Source: a virus
Strand: one strand, 5' to 3'
Virus record (IMG/VR): IMGVR_UViG_3300031696_000082
Coordinates: 1 to 20,808 of that record
Length of the DNA: 20,808 nucleotides
Within the stretch, counting starts at the first letter, position 1, and the number at the start of each line of letters is the position of its first letter. The translations under genes were made by a program, and so were the position numbers. Shown here in pieces: positions 15,722 through 20,808 of the stretch. The notes beneath the pieces were generated by a model. It saw nothing but the letters and a program-made list of their open reading frames with translations. It was not told the DNA's origin and did no database searches.

Positions 15722-17334
15722 ACTTGATATGATACCTCCGATAGTACCGTAGTGTCTGGGTCATAGTAGACGCTACCTGACCTACCTAAGTTAGCGAAGG
15801 GACGGTTCTTGTCAACTATGAAGTTAGTTGTGTTACGAATTATATCATCCTCTGATTCAGTGTCACGCTCAAGCTTAATACAAACGATAGCTTCCTCCTC
15901 CAGTGATGCAGCATACTTGGTACGCCCATCATCATTGACCTGAGAGATAAAGATAACACCAATGTTTAGTTCCTTAGCAAGCTGAGCCATACGTGCGCCC
16001 AACGTGGTCAGTGTACTGGTGGCTCCCTCAACACCCGCGTTAGATAGATAGGCTAGGCGTTGAACGTGGTCAATGAAGATGAACTCTGCACCATAGACTG
16101 TAACCGCAAGACGCACATAGTCTAGTAGCTGCATTGGATCATCATGTCCACGCATCTCAAATATAATAGTCTTATCATCCTGTGCTGCAATCTTAGCTGC
16201 AAGTATCACCTGATCCTCAGTCACGCCATTGTCGGCTGCATCCTCCTTAGTACGCACGTTAATACCTAGTTCGTAGGTAGCCATGGCGCGATAGGTAGTA
16301 GACTTCTGCTCCTCCATATGAAGCATGGCTAGCTTAGTGTTGTTCTTCAGCAGACCAACCTCAAAGTATCTAATCAGTTCTGTCTTACCCTGTCCACGCA
16401 TAGCCTTGATGAACGTGAGGCCACCCTTGACTAGGCCACGTATCTTATCGTCAATACCTGTGTGACCAGTGGGTACATACTCATAGGGGTTCTCTGTAGA
16501 GATAGCCTTCTCTACCTCGTGGTCACCCACAAAGAAGTTGTCGGGGCTAAATCGTTGAGGCTTAAGACCTGACCACTTAAGATCATCCTGATCACCATTC
16601 ATTATGAAGTCGTTTGCATCCTTGTGCTTAGTCATAGGCACATAGAAGAACTTCTCAGGAAACAAAGCATACAATCTTTCAGCCGCTGCCTTACCTGCTG
16701 GGTCTTGTTCACCTGCGTAGACAACCTCAGTGAAGCTGTTCATGTACTCAAAGTTCTGCTTGATAAACTTATCTGAGATAGATGCACTAGGTATGGCCTT
16801 AACTGGAAAGCTTTTGCCTAAGGCTTGGTAGAGACTAGCGGCATCAAACTCACCCTCAGTTATGTATAGTCTTTTGCTTGAGCCTGCGTTGAAGTCAGGC
16901 CCAAACAGTTCACGGGGTGTACCCTTCTCTTTTGTCCAAAACTTCTTCTCGTCATAGCCACGATACTTAACGTTGCTAGGGTACTTAAATGCGTACCTAA
17001 CTGGATCACCTTCTGAATCAAGCTGAAGTTGAATGCCGTACAGTGTAGCCACGTCAGTGTCTAAGCCCCTTATCCCTGCGTTTGTAGCTGATACTACCTG
17101 TCGCTGTTGTACTGGTGGCTTACGCTTCTTAACTGGGTAGGTTTCTAAAGCCCAGTCCTTCATCTTCGCTGTACTTGGGTACGAACCCTTACAGGAGTGA
17201 CAGCTACCATAGCCGCCTGTATTGTAGTTGAATGCATCCGAACTTTTGCATGCCTCGAAAGGGCATTCTTGTCCAGGAATGTCCACACCTTTATCCTTTG
17301 GTCTAATATCTGACATCATTACTACCGAACTCAT
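15718..17334 (-). CDS. T7 gp4-like primase-helicase
   Basis: This 538-residue bifunctional protein has an N-terminal zinc-binding module: C24-x4-C29 and C45-x2-C48 (T7 has C-x2-C in the first pair). The TOPRIM primase domain has YITEGEFDA (157-165) with E160, AGEQDPAGKAA (207-217) in the place of the usual D-x-D, and KDANDF (238-243). The RecA-like helicase has Walker A AMRGQGKT (311-318), Walker B FIFIDHVQRL (418-427) with D422, and IFISQ (461-465). KNRPFANLGRSG (509-520) is the likely arginine-finger region. It should unwind the fork and make primers. GAGGGG lies 8 nt before the ATG. Its stop overlaps the polymerase ATG. Confidence 0.95.
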   Translation of the reverse strand: MSSVVMMSDIRPKDKGVDIPGQECPFEACKSSDAFNYNTGGYGSCHSCKGSYPSTAKMKDWALETYPVKKRKPPVQQRQVVSATNAGIRGLDTDVATLYGIQLQLDSEGDPVRYAFKYPSNVKYRGYDEKKFWTKEKGTPRELFGPDFNAGSSKRLYITEGEFDAASLYQALGKSFPVKAIPSASISDKFIKQNFEYMNSFTEVVYAGEQDPAGKAAAERLYALFPEKFFYVPMTKHKDANDFIMNGDQDDLKWSGLKPQRFSPDNFFVGDHEVEKAISTENPYEYVPTGHTGIDDKIRGLVKGGLTFIKAMRGQGKTELIRYFEVGLLKNNTKLAMLHMEEQKSTTYRAMATYELGINVRTKEDAADNGVTEDQVILAAKIAAQDDKTIIFEMRGHDDPMQLLDYVRLAVTVYGAEFIFIDHVQRLAYLSNAGVEGATSTLTTLGARMAQLAKELNIGVIFISQVNDDGRTKYAASLEEEAIVCIKLERDTESEDDIIRNTTNFIVDKNRPFANLGRSGSVYYDPDTTVLSEVSYQV

Positions 17335-17370
17335 ACCGTGTTCCCCTCTGAGTTGTTGTTACTTGGCATC

Positions 17371-17607
17371 CTAGCCTCCTCTAACCTCTATCTTAAACAA
17401 GCCTTCACTCTGCTTCATAGCTGCCCACAAGTCAAGAAGCTGCTGAGAAGAGATAGCAATAAGATGGTGGTCATCAATTGATTCATCCCACTGCCTAAAG
17501 AAAACGCTGCCATCATCAGTGAAGTGCATCTCTACATCTTCAAACTCATCGTGTTGATCCAATGATGTGACAACTGTGGTGTCATACTCGTGTTCAACTG
17601 TGAACAT
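17371..17607 (-). CDS. Small acidic conserved phage protein
   Basis: This 78-residue, strongly acidic protein begins MFTVEHEYDTTVVTSLD and contains FFRQWDESIDDHHLIAIS (36-53), then a helix QQLLDLWAAMKQSEG. From memory an unnamed family in marine phages has the same layout (VEHEYD-xxxI-xLD, RQFDE, LS-xQ-xx-L-AAL). Function unknown. GAGGAG lies 5 nt before the ATG and overlaps the stop of the tiny membrane peptide gene upstream. Confidence 0.75.
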   Translation of the reverse strand: MFTVEHEYDTTVVTSLDQHDEFEDVEMHFTDDGSVFFRQWDESIDDHHLIAISSQQLLDLWAAMKQSEGLFKIEVRGG

Positions 17608-17616
17608 AATGTCTCC

Positions 17617-17712
17617 TCAAAAAAGTAAAGTGACTATGAATGTGGTTGTAAAGACTCCAATAAAGAAACCCAACGCCGCACCCACAAGCCCTGCTATTTC
17701 TATCTTATTCAT
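17617..17712 (-). CDS. Tiny single-helix membrane peptide (31 residues)
   Basis: The peptide starts MNKIEIAGLVGAALGFF, and almost all of residues 7-31 is a hydrophobic helix with Gly/Ala followed by Thr/Phe. Its ATG overlaps the ThyX stop by 4 nt (ATGA), and its stop overlaps the ribosome site of the next gene, so it fills the space exactly as a coupled gene would. It has no cytoplasmic domain. Function unknown; a membrane-acting early peptide is one possibility, and a chance frame cannot be excluded. Confidence 0.6.
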   Translation of the reverse strand: MNKIEIAGLVGAALGFFIGVFTTTFIVTLLF

Positions 17713-18398
17713 TTGCACAACCTCAATGCAAACCAAGATATAGGGAATAGCTCCTTCATACTGTTACATATATCATTAGCTACTAGTCTAGTCTCTAACT
17801 GTGTATCACCTGTACACCTCAGGTTGCACATGTCAGCGAAGGCATCGAGGCTACCTGACCAGTACCACTCAGTCATGGTGTTTTGTGGCAACACCATTCT
17901 TGCTTGCTCCTCGCAAACGCCCCTATCTAACATGCTTTCGTATAGCATAGCAACTATACGTTGTGTTGTAGCAATGTGTATATCTTGTTGATCTTCCAAC
18001 GCTGGACCACTGCCTTGCTTCTTATCCTGTGCTTTGCTACGCCACTCATCAGGTTCATAGAACTCAGGGGCATTGCTCACGTATCTACGACTGATCTCAT
18101 TCCAACGTAAGAACTTATGCTTGACTAGCTGACGTGCCACAAAGATAGGTGCCTTGATGTGGAAGGATGCGAAGCAGTGTCCAAAGGGTGAGGTATGTTT
18201 ATGCTTGGCTAGGTAGTTGATTAGCTTCTCATCTTCATTAAGCATAAAGGTAGGCTCCTCCCACTCACGATCAAAGTCAGCAGCAATCTCAGCTTCATCA
18301 CCATAATAGTACCTAGACTTTTTGCCAAAGGATACACGGGCTGCATTAACTACGGATAGATCACTACCCATGTGGTCTATGTATGTTGCTTCAATCAT
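17709..18398 (-). CDS. thyX: Flavin-dependent thymidylate synthase ThyX
   Basis: ThyX makes dTMP from dUMP with FAD, NADPH and methylene-tetrahydrofolate. This 229-residue protein has NAARVSFGK (18-26), KHTSPFGH (67-74; family HxSPFEH), ARQLVKHKFLRWNEISRRY (88-106), ARMVLPQN (166-173) and CNLRC ... TQLETR near the end. The signature RHR-x7-S appears as K93-H94-K95-x7-S103, with Lys in place of both Arg. From memory some marine-phage ThyX proteins also vary there (VKHQ types). The start overlaps the upstream small gene by 8 nt (ATGATTGA) with GGAGG in front. Together with the B12 reductase it gives the phage its own dTTP supply. Confidence 0.95.
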   Translation of the reverse strand: MIEATYIDHMGSDLSVVNAARVSFGKKSRYYYGDEAEIAADFDREWEEPTFMLNEDEKLINYLAKHKHTSPFGHCFASFHIKAPIFVARQLVKHKFLRWNEISRRYVSNAPEFYEPDEWRSKAQDKKQGSGPALEDQQDIHIATTQRIVAMLYESMLDRGVCEEQARMVLPQNTMTEWYWSGSLDAFADMCNLRCTGDTQLETRLVANDICNSMKELFPISWFALRLCK

Positions 18399-18582
18399 CT
18401 TTGATATCCTCCAACTCTATCCTTAAGCATGTTATCGTTTCAGTTGAATGATTGGACATAACTCTGGCACTGGTCAACTCTGCACCACACAAGACATCTG
18501 TCTCAAATGTATTAAGGTGGTGGTAGTTAACTCCTTGCTCAGGCAGTACTTGAAACCAAATAAGTAACCATACGTATTTCAT
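18391..18582 (-). CDS. Small exported or membrane-anchored protein with two Cys
   Basis: This 63-residue protein begins MKYVWLLIWFQVL, a short hydrophobic start that fits a signal peptide or anchor, followed by a polar domain with C32 and C52 that could pair in the periplasm. Small phage proteins with this layout (hydrophobic start, HHLNTF-like strand, two Cys) recur in marine phages without known function. It overlaps the upstream gene by 4 nt (ATGA) and ThyX by 8 nt. An AAGGGGGG-rich ribosome site precedes the ATG. Confidence 0.7.
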   Translation of the reverse strand: MKYVWLLIWFQVLPEQGVNYHHLNTFETDVLCGAELTSARVMSNHSTETITCLRIELEDIKDD

Positions 18583-18779
18583 TTTGTACCCCCCTTGTTC
18601 AAGTCTTCTATCTCTTTAGCCATGAGTATGAAACCTTCTGCCATACTGTTGTGCTTTTCTATCATGTCGTCAATGTCTTCTTCCAACTCATCTAAAAATC
18701 TGTCTGTCTTGTAGTTTTCAAACACTAGCATAGCTAACAAGACACCATAACCGATCATTGTTATATCAACTACTTCCAT
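18579..18779 (-). CDS. Small membrane protein with coiled-coil tail
   Basis: In this 66-residue protein, residues about 5-21 (DITMIGYGVLLAMLVFE) form one membrane segment. Residues 26-62 are charged and heptad-like (DRFLDELEEDIDDMIEKH), likely a coiled coil. No family is recognised. AGGAG lies 8 nt before the ATG, overlapping the end of the gene upstream. Its stop overlaps the next ATG by 4 nt. The layout recalls spanin-like or inhibitor-like phage membrane proteins, but nothing in the sequence decides this. Confidence 0.7.
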   Translation of the reverse strand: MEVVDITMIGYGVLLAMLVFENYKTDRFLDELEEDIDDMIEKHNSMAEGFILMAKEIEDLNKGGTK

Positions 18780-18790
18780 GTGTGTAACTC

Positions 18791-18943
18791 CTAATGATAT
18801 GTAATATTATCTCTATCCTTCTGCCATTGGACGAACTCTTTTTCTTCAATACCATTGTAAATTAAAAAATCCTGGAGATCATATATCTGTTCAAACAAAT
18901 CCTCAATTATTTCTGAGAATTTGTAGGGTTCATCCTTACTCAT
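18791..18943 (-). CDS. Small acidic protein (50 residues), unknown
   Basis: This frame starts MSKDEPYKFSEIIEDLFEQI and ends QKDRDNITYH. It is rich in Glu, Asp and aromatic residues and probably helical. GGAG lies 7 nt before the ATG, and the stop lies 11 nt before the next gene's ATG with that gene's AGGAG between them. Good ribosome-site spacing and tight packing support a real gene. No relative recognised. Confidence 0.65.
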   Translation of the reverse strand: MSKDEPYKFSEIIEDLFEQIYDLQDFLIYNGIEEKEFVQWQKDRDNITYH

Positions 18944-18985
18944 AGTAATACTCCAAGTATTTTATTAACGAAAGATATGTAAGCA

Positions 18986-19084
18986 CTACGTAAAAAGAAA
19001 TATTGCTGTCATTACTATGATGCTTGAGCCAGTAATTATTATTGCAACGACACTGACAAATGTTGCTAACTTTATTAATCTCAT
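18986..19084 (-). CDS. Tiny membrane peptide (32 residues)
   Basis: The peptide MRLIKLATFVSVVAIII continues as a hydrophobic helix to the end (FLFT). Two positive charges at the N-terminus suggest an inside N-terminus or a signal-anchor orientation. AGGAA lies about 8 nt before the ATG. It occupies an otherwise empty space and lies directly after the inverted-repeat region. Could be a chance frame, but two similar peptides lie nearby. Confidence 0.5.
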   Translation of the reverse strand: MRLIKLATFVSVVAIIITGSSIIVMTAIFLFT

Positions 19085-19099
19085 ATCTATTTCCTACAT

Positions 19100-19213
19100 A
19101 CTTATAGTATACTAATGGTAGTACTGTTCGTACCCTATCTCATAATGGAGATGATATAAATACTATAAGTAAATACTTTAAGTATTCTTTTAGTTAAGGA
19201 TACGAACTAGTAC
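19100..19213. repeat. AT-rich region with interleaved inverted repeats
   Basis: This region falls in the 149-nt stretch 19085-19233, which holds no gene. ACTTATAGTAT (19100-19110) is repeated inverted and exactly at 19160-19170. A second imperfect pair, GTACTGTTCGTACCC (from 19121) and its inverted counterpart GGATACGAACTAGTAC (19198-19213), differs by one gap and one substitution. The order is A-B-A'-B', so the pairs interleave. A small palindrome, AATACTT-T-AAGTATT (19172-19186), lies between them. Possible uses are a regulatory RNA structure, operator sites or a replication start; none is shown. Confidence 0.6.
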
Positions 19214-19218
19214 GTCAA
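19190..19218 (-). promoter_or_regulatory. Weak sigma70-like promoter candidate
   Basis: TTGACG (19218-19213 on the - strand) is a good -35 match. The best -10 at standard spacing (AACTAA or TTAACT) is poor. It lies at the edge of the gene-free inverted-repeat region, pointing towards the small genes and ThyX. Kept only as a candidate. Confidence 0.25.
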
Positions 19219-19233
19219 GGGGTAGGCTGCAAA

Positions 19234-19308
19234 CTATCTTGATAATAAGTAAATGAATACAAAGATTGCAACGTTAATACCTACTGCTACTAATTCTAGT
19301 GCTATCAT
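19234..19308 (-). CDS. Tiny membrane peptide (24 residues)
   Basis: MIALELVAVGINVAIFVFIY followed by LLSR is one uninterrupted hydrophobic helix. AAGG lies 6-7 nt before the ATG, just after the stop of the 75-residue gene. It is short enough to occur by chance; the ribosome site and the presence of similar peptides nearby are the only support. Confidence 0.4.
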   Translation of the reverse strand: MIALELVAVGINVAIFVFIYLLSR

Positions 19309-19317
19309 TCTATACCT

Positions 19318-19545
19318 TTACTTCCATGCTGGACTACCAATTTCTTCATGCTCACCACAAATCCATTCTTCATGTAATAAATTTATCTCAACCAGTACTC
19401 TTGCTCTAGCAGCATAGTATTCCATTGTTTCTACATCCGCGTAGTCAGGTTCGTCTTGGTCTGACATAATAATGTCTGAAAGTACTACCTCGCGCATGCA
19501 TAATAATTCCTCAATGCTTATCTCTAACGATACTTTGTATGCCAT
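19318..19545 (-). CDS. Small acidic protein (75 residues), unknown
   Basis: This acidic protein starts MAYKVSLEISIEELLCMREV and contains MEYYAARARVLVEINLLHEE, giving a strand followed by two helices. No family recognised. AAAGGA about 10 nt before the ATG comes from the end of the upstream gene, whose stop lies 4 nt before this ATG. Part of the run of small early-type genes. Confidence 0.65.
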   Translation of the reverse strand: MAYKVSLEISIEELLCMREVVLSDIIMSDQDEPDYADVETMEYYAARARVLVEINLLHEEWICGEHEEIGSPAWK

Positions 19546-19549
19546 GTTC

Positions 19550-19702
19550 CTAAAATCCTTTGGGTTCTATGTGGTGTATTGTGTCGTGAGGGAATTGATC
19601 CCGCACCCACTGCGTTAAATTTTCTTGATGGTCAGATACCTTAAGCTCGACCTCGTACCGCTTACCCTTGGGGCTAAGCATAACAACTCTGTATTCATTC
19701 AT
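19550..19702 (-). CDS. Small unknown protein (50 residues)
   Basis: The frame starts MNEYRVVMLSPKGKRYEVEL and ends HHIEPKGF. Two beta strands with a GKRYEVEL turn and a central helix (DHQENLTQWVRDQF) suggest a compact alpha-beta fold. The ATG shares its first base with the TGA stop of the gene upstream (TGATG), and GGAGAAG lies 5 nt before it. This coupled geometry makes a real gene likely. Function unknown. Confidence 0.7.
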   Translation of the reverse strand: MNEYRVVMLSPKGKRYEVELKVSDHQENLTQWVRDQFPHDTIHHIEPKGF

Positions 19703-19950
19703 CAGAACTTCTCCGCTATCTTTGCAAAATCCAGGATTATGTTACGGCTGTTTGTGTGTGTCTCTCCTTCGATCATTCTGTTTTCCCATCCATCATTGAT
19801 TGCGTATGTCCAACCAGCATCAGGCGCGGTGTGTAATACCCTTGTCTCGCCCAGTTTATTAACGACAGTAAATTTAAAACGTGGGTTACCCATACGGCTC
19901 TTGGTCAGTCGGCGCATGGTCTTAATGAAGTATCTCTCTTGGTCGCTCAT
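19702..19950 (-). CDS. Small basic phage protein (82 residues), unknown
   Basis: I choose the ATG at 19950 (MSDQERYFIKTMRRLTKSRM): AAGGA lies 7 nt upstream. A longer frame to 20016 exists but would overlap the gene upstream by 35 nt without a better ribosome site. The N-terminal part is basic and helical; the rest contains PRFKFTVVNK, GWTYAIND and a final helix. No family recognised. The stop overlaps the next gene by 1 nt. Confidence 0.65.
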   Translation of the reverse strand: MSDQERYFIKTMRRLTKSRMGNPRFKFTVVNKLGETRVLHTAPDAGWTYAINDGWENRMIEGETHTNSRNIILDFAKIAEKF

Positions 19951-19981
19951 AATTTTATCCTTCTTTACTGTATAATAAAAT

Positions 19982-20275
19982 CTATTTGGTATCATGGTGG
20001 AACCACGCCCTGTCATCAGAAGCTAGCACCTTAGGAGCCCAGTATTTTGCAGCACCATCCTCACCCATCTGTAGTCTAAAGTTAAAGGTAGTGCTTACCA
20101 TATGGCATAGCCGCCGCATATCCCTTAGGGCTGATAGTTCTACATCTAGACACTCAACGATGTTGTCTACATGACTGTCTATTGAGTTGTATAGTTCTAG
20201 TACCTGCATCAGGTCTGCTACTGATATTGTTAAGGTATCTGTTGGTTTGATTGGTGTTGTTTTAGATTTAGACAT
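19982..20275 (-). CDS. Small unknown protein (97 residues)
   Basis: Residues 1-15 are a Lys/Thr/Pro-rich start. Residues 16-60 form helices (SVADLMQVLELYNSIDSHV and following) with two Cys. The C-terminal part ends DDRAWFHHDTK. No family recognised. AGAGGGA lies 9 nt before the ATG, and the start overlaps the upstream gene by 8 nt (ATGTCTAA), which supports it as a coupled gene. Confidence 0.65.
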   Translation of the reverse strand: MSKSKTTPIKPTDTLTISVADLMQVLELYNSIDSHVDNIVECLDVELSALRDMRRLCHMVSTTFNFRLQMGEDGAAKYWAPKVLASDDRAWFHHDTK

Positions 20276-20690
20276 TGTTAGTATTCCCTCTAAAGGTTAA
20301 GTTAAGTTTTAATCCGCTTATCTGATGCCATCCCATTGGCATACAGACATGGGTTGTGCTGTCGTCTAAGCTTACCACCAGATCACCCACTGATATGCTT
20401 GTGTGTTTCATTAGATCATGCCTGTCTATCTCCCCAGACCCGTGACCATTACCCTCCGCAAATATGTACTCAAGTGTTGCACGGTTGGGCCTGTCGTACC
20501 CGATCATAAACATGGTGGGCCTGTATAGGTTATGGTCTACTGCATTTTGCACTGCTTCTTCTGCCGCACTACCGTCAGGCATAGTAAGCAAATCAAAGTA
20601 TGCTTTCTTTTTTGTTGTTAGTGTCGTGCCATTCAATTCATCTTGAAAATCTTCGTCCAATGGCCGCTGATATATTAAATAAGAATGCAT
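20268..20690 (-). CDS. Conserved phage protein with SVGDLVV ... CMPMGW C-terminal motif
   Basis: This 140-residue protein starts MHSYLIYQRPLDEDFQDELN. Residues about 103-128 (HTSISVGDLVVSLDDST, then HVCMPMGW) match a motif (SMSVGD-VV ... VCxxMGW) that I recall at the end of small phage and plasmid proteins of YodL-like type with unknown function. The 36-nt repeat encodes the centre of this motif, which looks like its native place. GAGGAAT lies 7 nt before the ATG, and the ATG overlaps the upstream stop by 1 nt. Function unknown. Confidence 0.7.
   Translation of the reverse strand: MHSYLIYQRPLDEDFQDELNGTTLTTKKKAYFDLLTMPDGSAAEEAVQNAVDHNLYRPTMFMIGYDRPNRATLEYIFAEGNGHGSGEIDRHDLMKHTSISVGDLVVSLDDSTTHVCMPMGWHQISGLKLNLTFRGNTNNV
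20354..20389 (-). repeat. 36-nt direct repeat, copy 2 (pairs with 10346-10381)
   Basis: Identical over 36 nt to 10346-10381 and in the same coding frame. Here it lies inside the 140-residue gene, within its SVGD ... PMGW motif, so this is probably the source copy. Confidence 0.95.
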
Positions 20691-20808
20691 TATATATATT
20701 CCTCTATGTTTCTTTCAATCCCATACTGCTCTGCGTATGCATCCGAATAGTCTACCAGTGTCAGGCCCATCGTTGCCTCACGAATGTAGCTGTCACCCAT
20801 GTCATAGC
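20690..20808 (-). CDS. C-terminal end of an unknown early gene (partial)
   Basis: A - strand frame enters from the right edge and stops at TAA (20692-20690), sharing one base with the next ATG. The 38 visible residues include YIREATMGLTLVDYSDAYAE and end RNIEEYI. Tight overlap with the following gene supports a real coding frame. Too short to name. Confidence 0.6.
   Translation of the reverse strand, partial: YDMGDSYIREATMGLTLVDYSDAYAEQYGIERNIEEYI

Noticed and set aside
16379-16402. Defective Walker A in the helicase (AMRGQGKT, no leading Gly)
   Set aside because: T7 gp4 also lacks the first Gly of the general pattern in this place, so it is not evidence of loss of function.
19625-19975. 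116-residue + strand frame
   Set aside because: It is antisense to two tightly coupled - strand genes with good ribosome sites, and its protein has no recognisable pattern.
1-20808. CRISPR array, insertion sequence, intein or group I intron
   Set aside because: No regularly spaced repeats, transposase motifs or interrupted conserved genes were found; polymerase, reductase and helicase are all continuous.
1-20808. T7-type phage RNA polymerase promoters
   Set aside because: No recurring 20-23-nt promoter-like sequence ahead of several genes was apparent and no RNA polymerase gene lies in the window; a motif search over the complete genome would be needed.

Overview
The window looks like about half of the genome of a lytic, short-tailed, T7-like DNA phage, probably from a marine bacterium. 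The evidence is a phage replication set (family A DNA polymerase, gp4-type primase-helicase, gp2.5-like SSB, T7-type endonuclease I, Cas4/RecB-like exonuclease) next to large internal-virion-type genes. It also carries nucleotide-metabolism genes common in marine phages: a B12-dependent ribonucleotide reductase, ThyX, MazG and PhoH. No integrase, repressor, transposase or phage RNA polymerase is visible. From memory this gene content is closest to roseophage SIO1 and the 'cobaviruses' of Rhodobacteraceae; that is inference and needs a whole-genome comparison.

Layout. Positions 1-6054 are on the + strand and hold late virion genes: the tail end of an unknown gene, a lytic-transglycosylase-like virion protein, two structural-type proteins, and a 1175-residue protein that is probably an internal or ejected virion protein. 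Positions 6059-6085 hold a hairpin with a T-rich flank for the opposing operon, fitting a bidirectional terminator between two convergent transcription units. Everything from 6095 to the right edge lies on the - strand and is read right to left.

In transcription order, the - strand begins with small early-type genes (20808 to about 18400), several encoding tiny membrane peptides. ThyX, the primase-helicase, DNA polymerase, SSB, exonuclease, endonuclease I, a metallophosphoesterase and MazG follow. The class II ribonucleotide reductase, a tRNA-Arg(UCU), a possible nuclease-fold protein, PhoH, a DUF3310 protein and a last small protein close the unit. Genes are tightly packed, with recurring 1-, 4- and 8-nt start/stop overlaps that suggest translational coupling.

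Together the - strand genes describe a replication factory that makes its own dNTPs and dTMP. Endonuclease I and the exonuclease probably resolve branched DNA and recycle host DNA, as in T7.

Seven short genes and gene ends (1-71, 10579-10743, 17617-17712, 18791-18943, 18986-19084, 19234-19308, 19550-19702) plus the partial gene at 20690-20808 were found by reading the sequence. Four starts were moved or flagged from Shine-Dalgarno and overlap evidence (6630, 7821, 12221, 19950).

The strongest oddities are these: a perfect 36-nt repeat encoding GDLVVSLDDST in the same frame of two unrelated genes 10 kb apart; a polymerase active site with two substituted positions (Gln at the steric-gate site, Leu at the Pol I Tyr766 site); a ThyX with KHK in place of RHR; an interleaved inverted-repeat region at 19100-19213; and a run of tiny single-helix membrane peptides. 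I saw no clearly new defence or mobile system.
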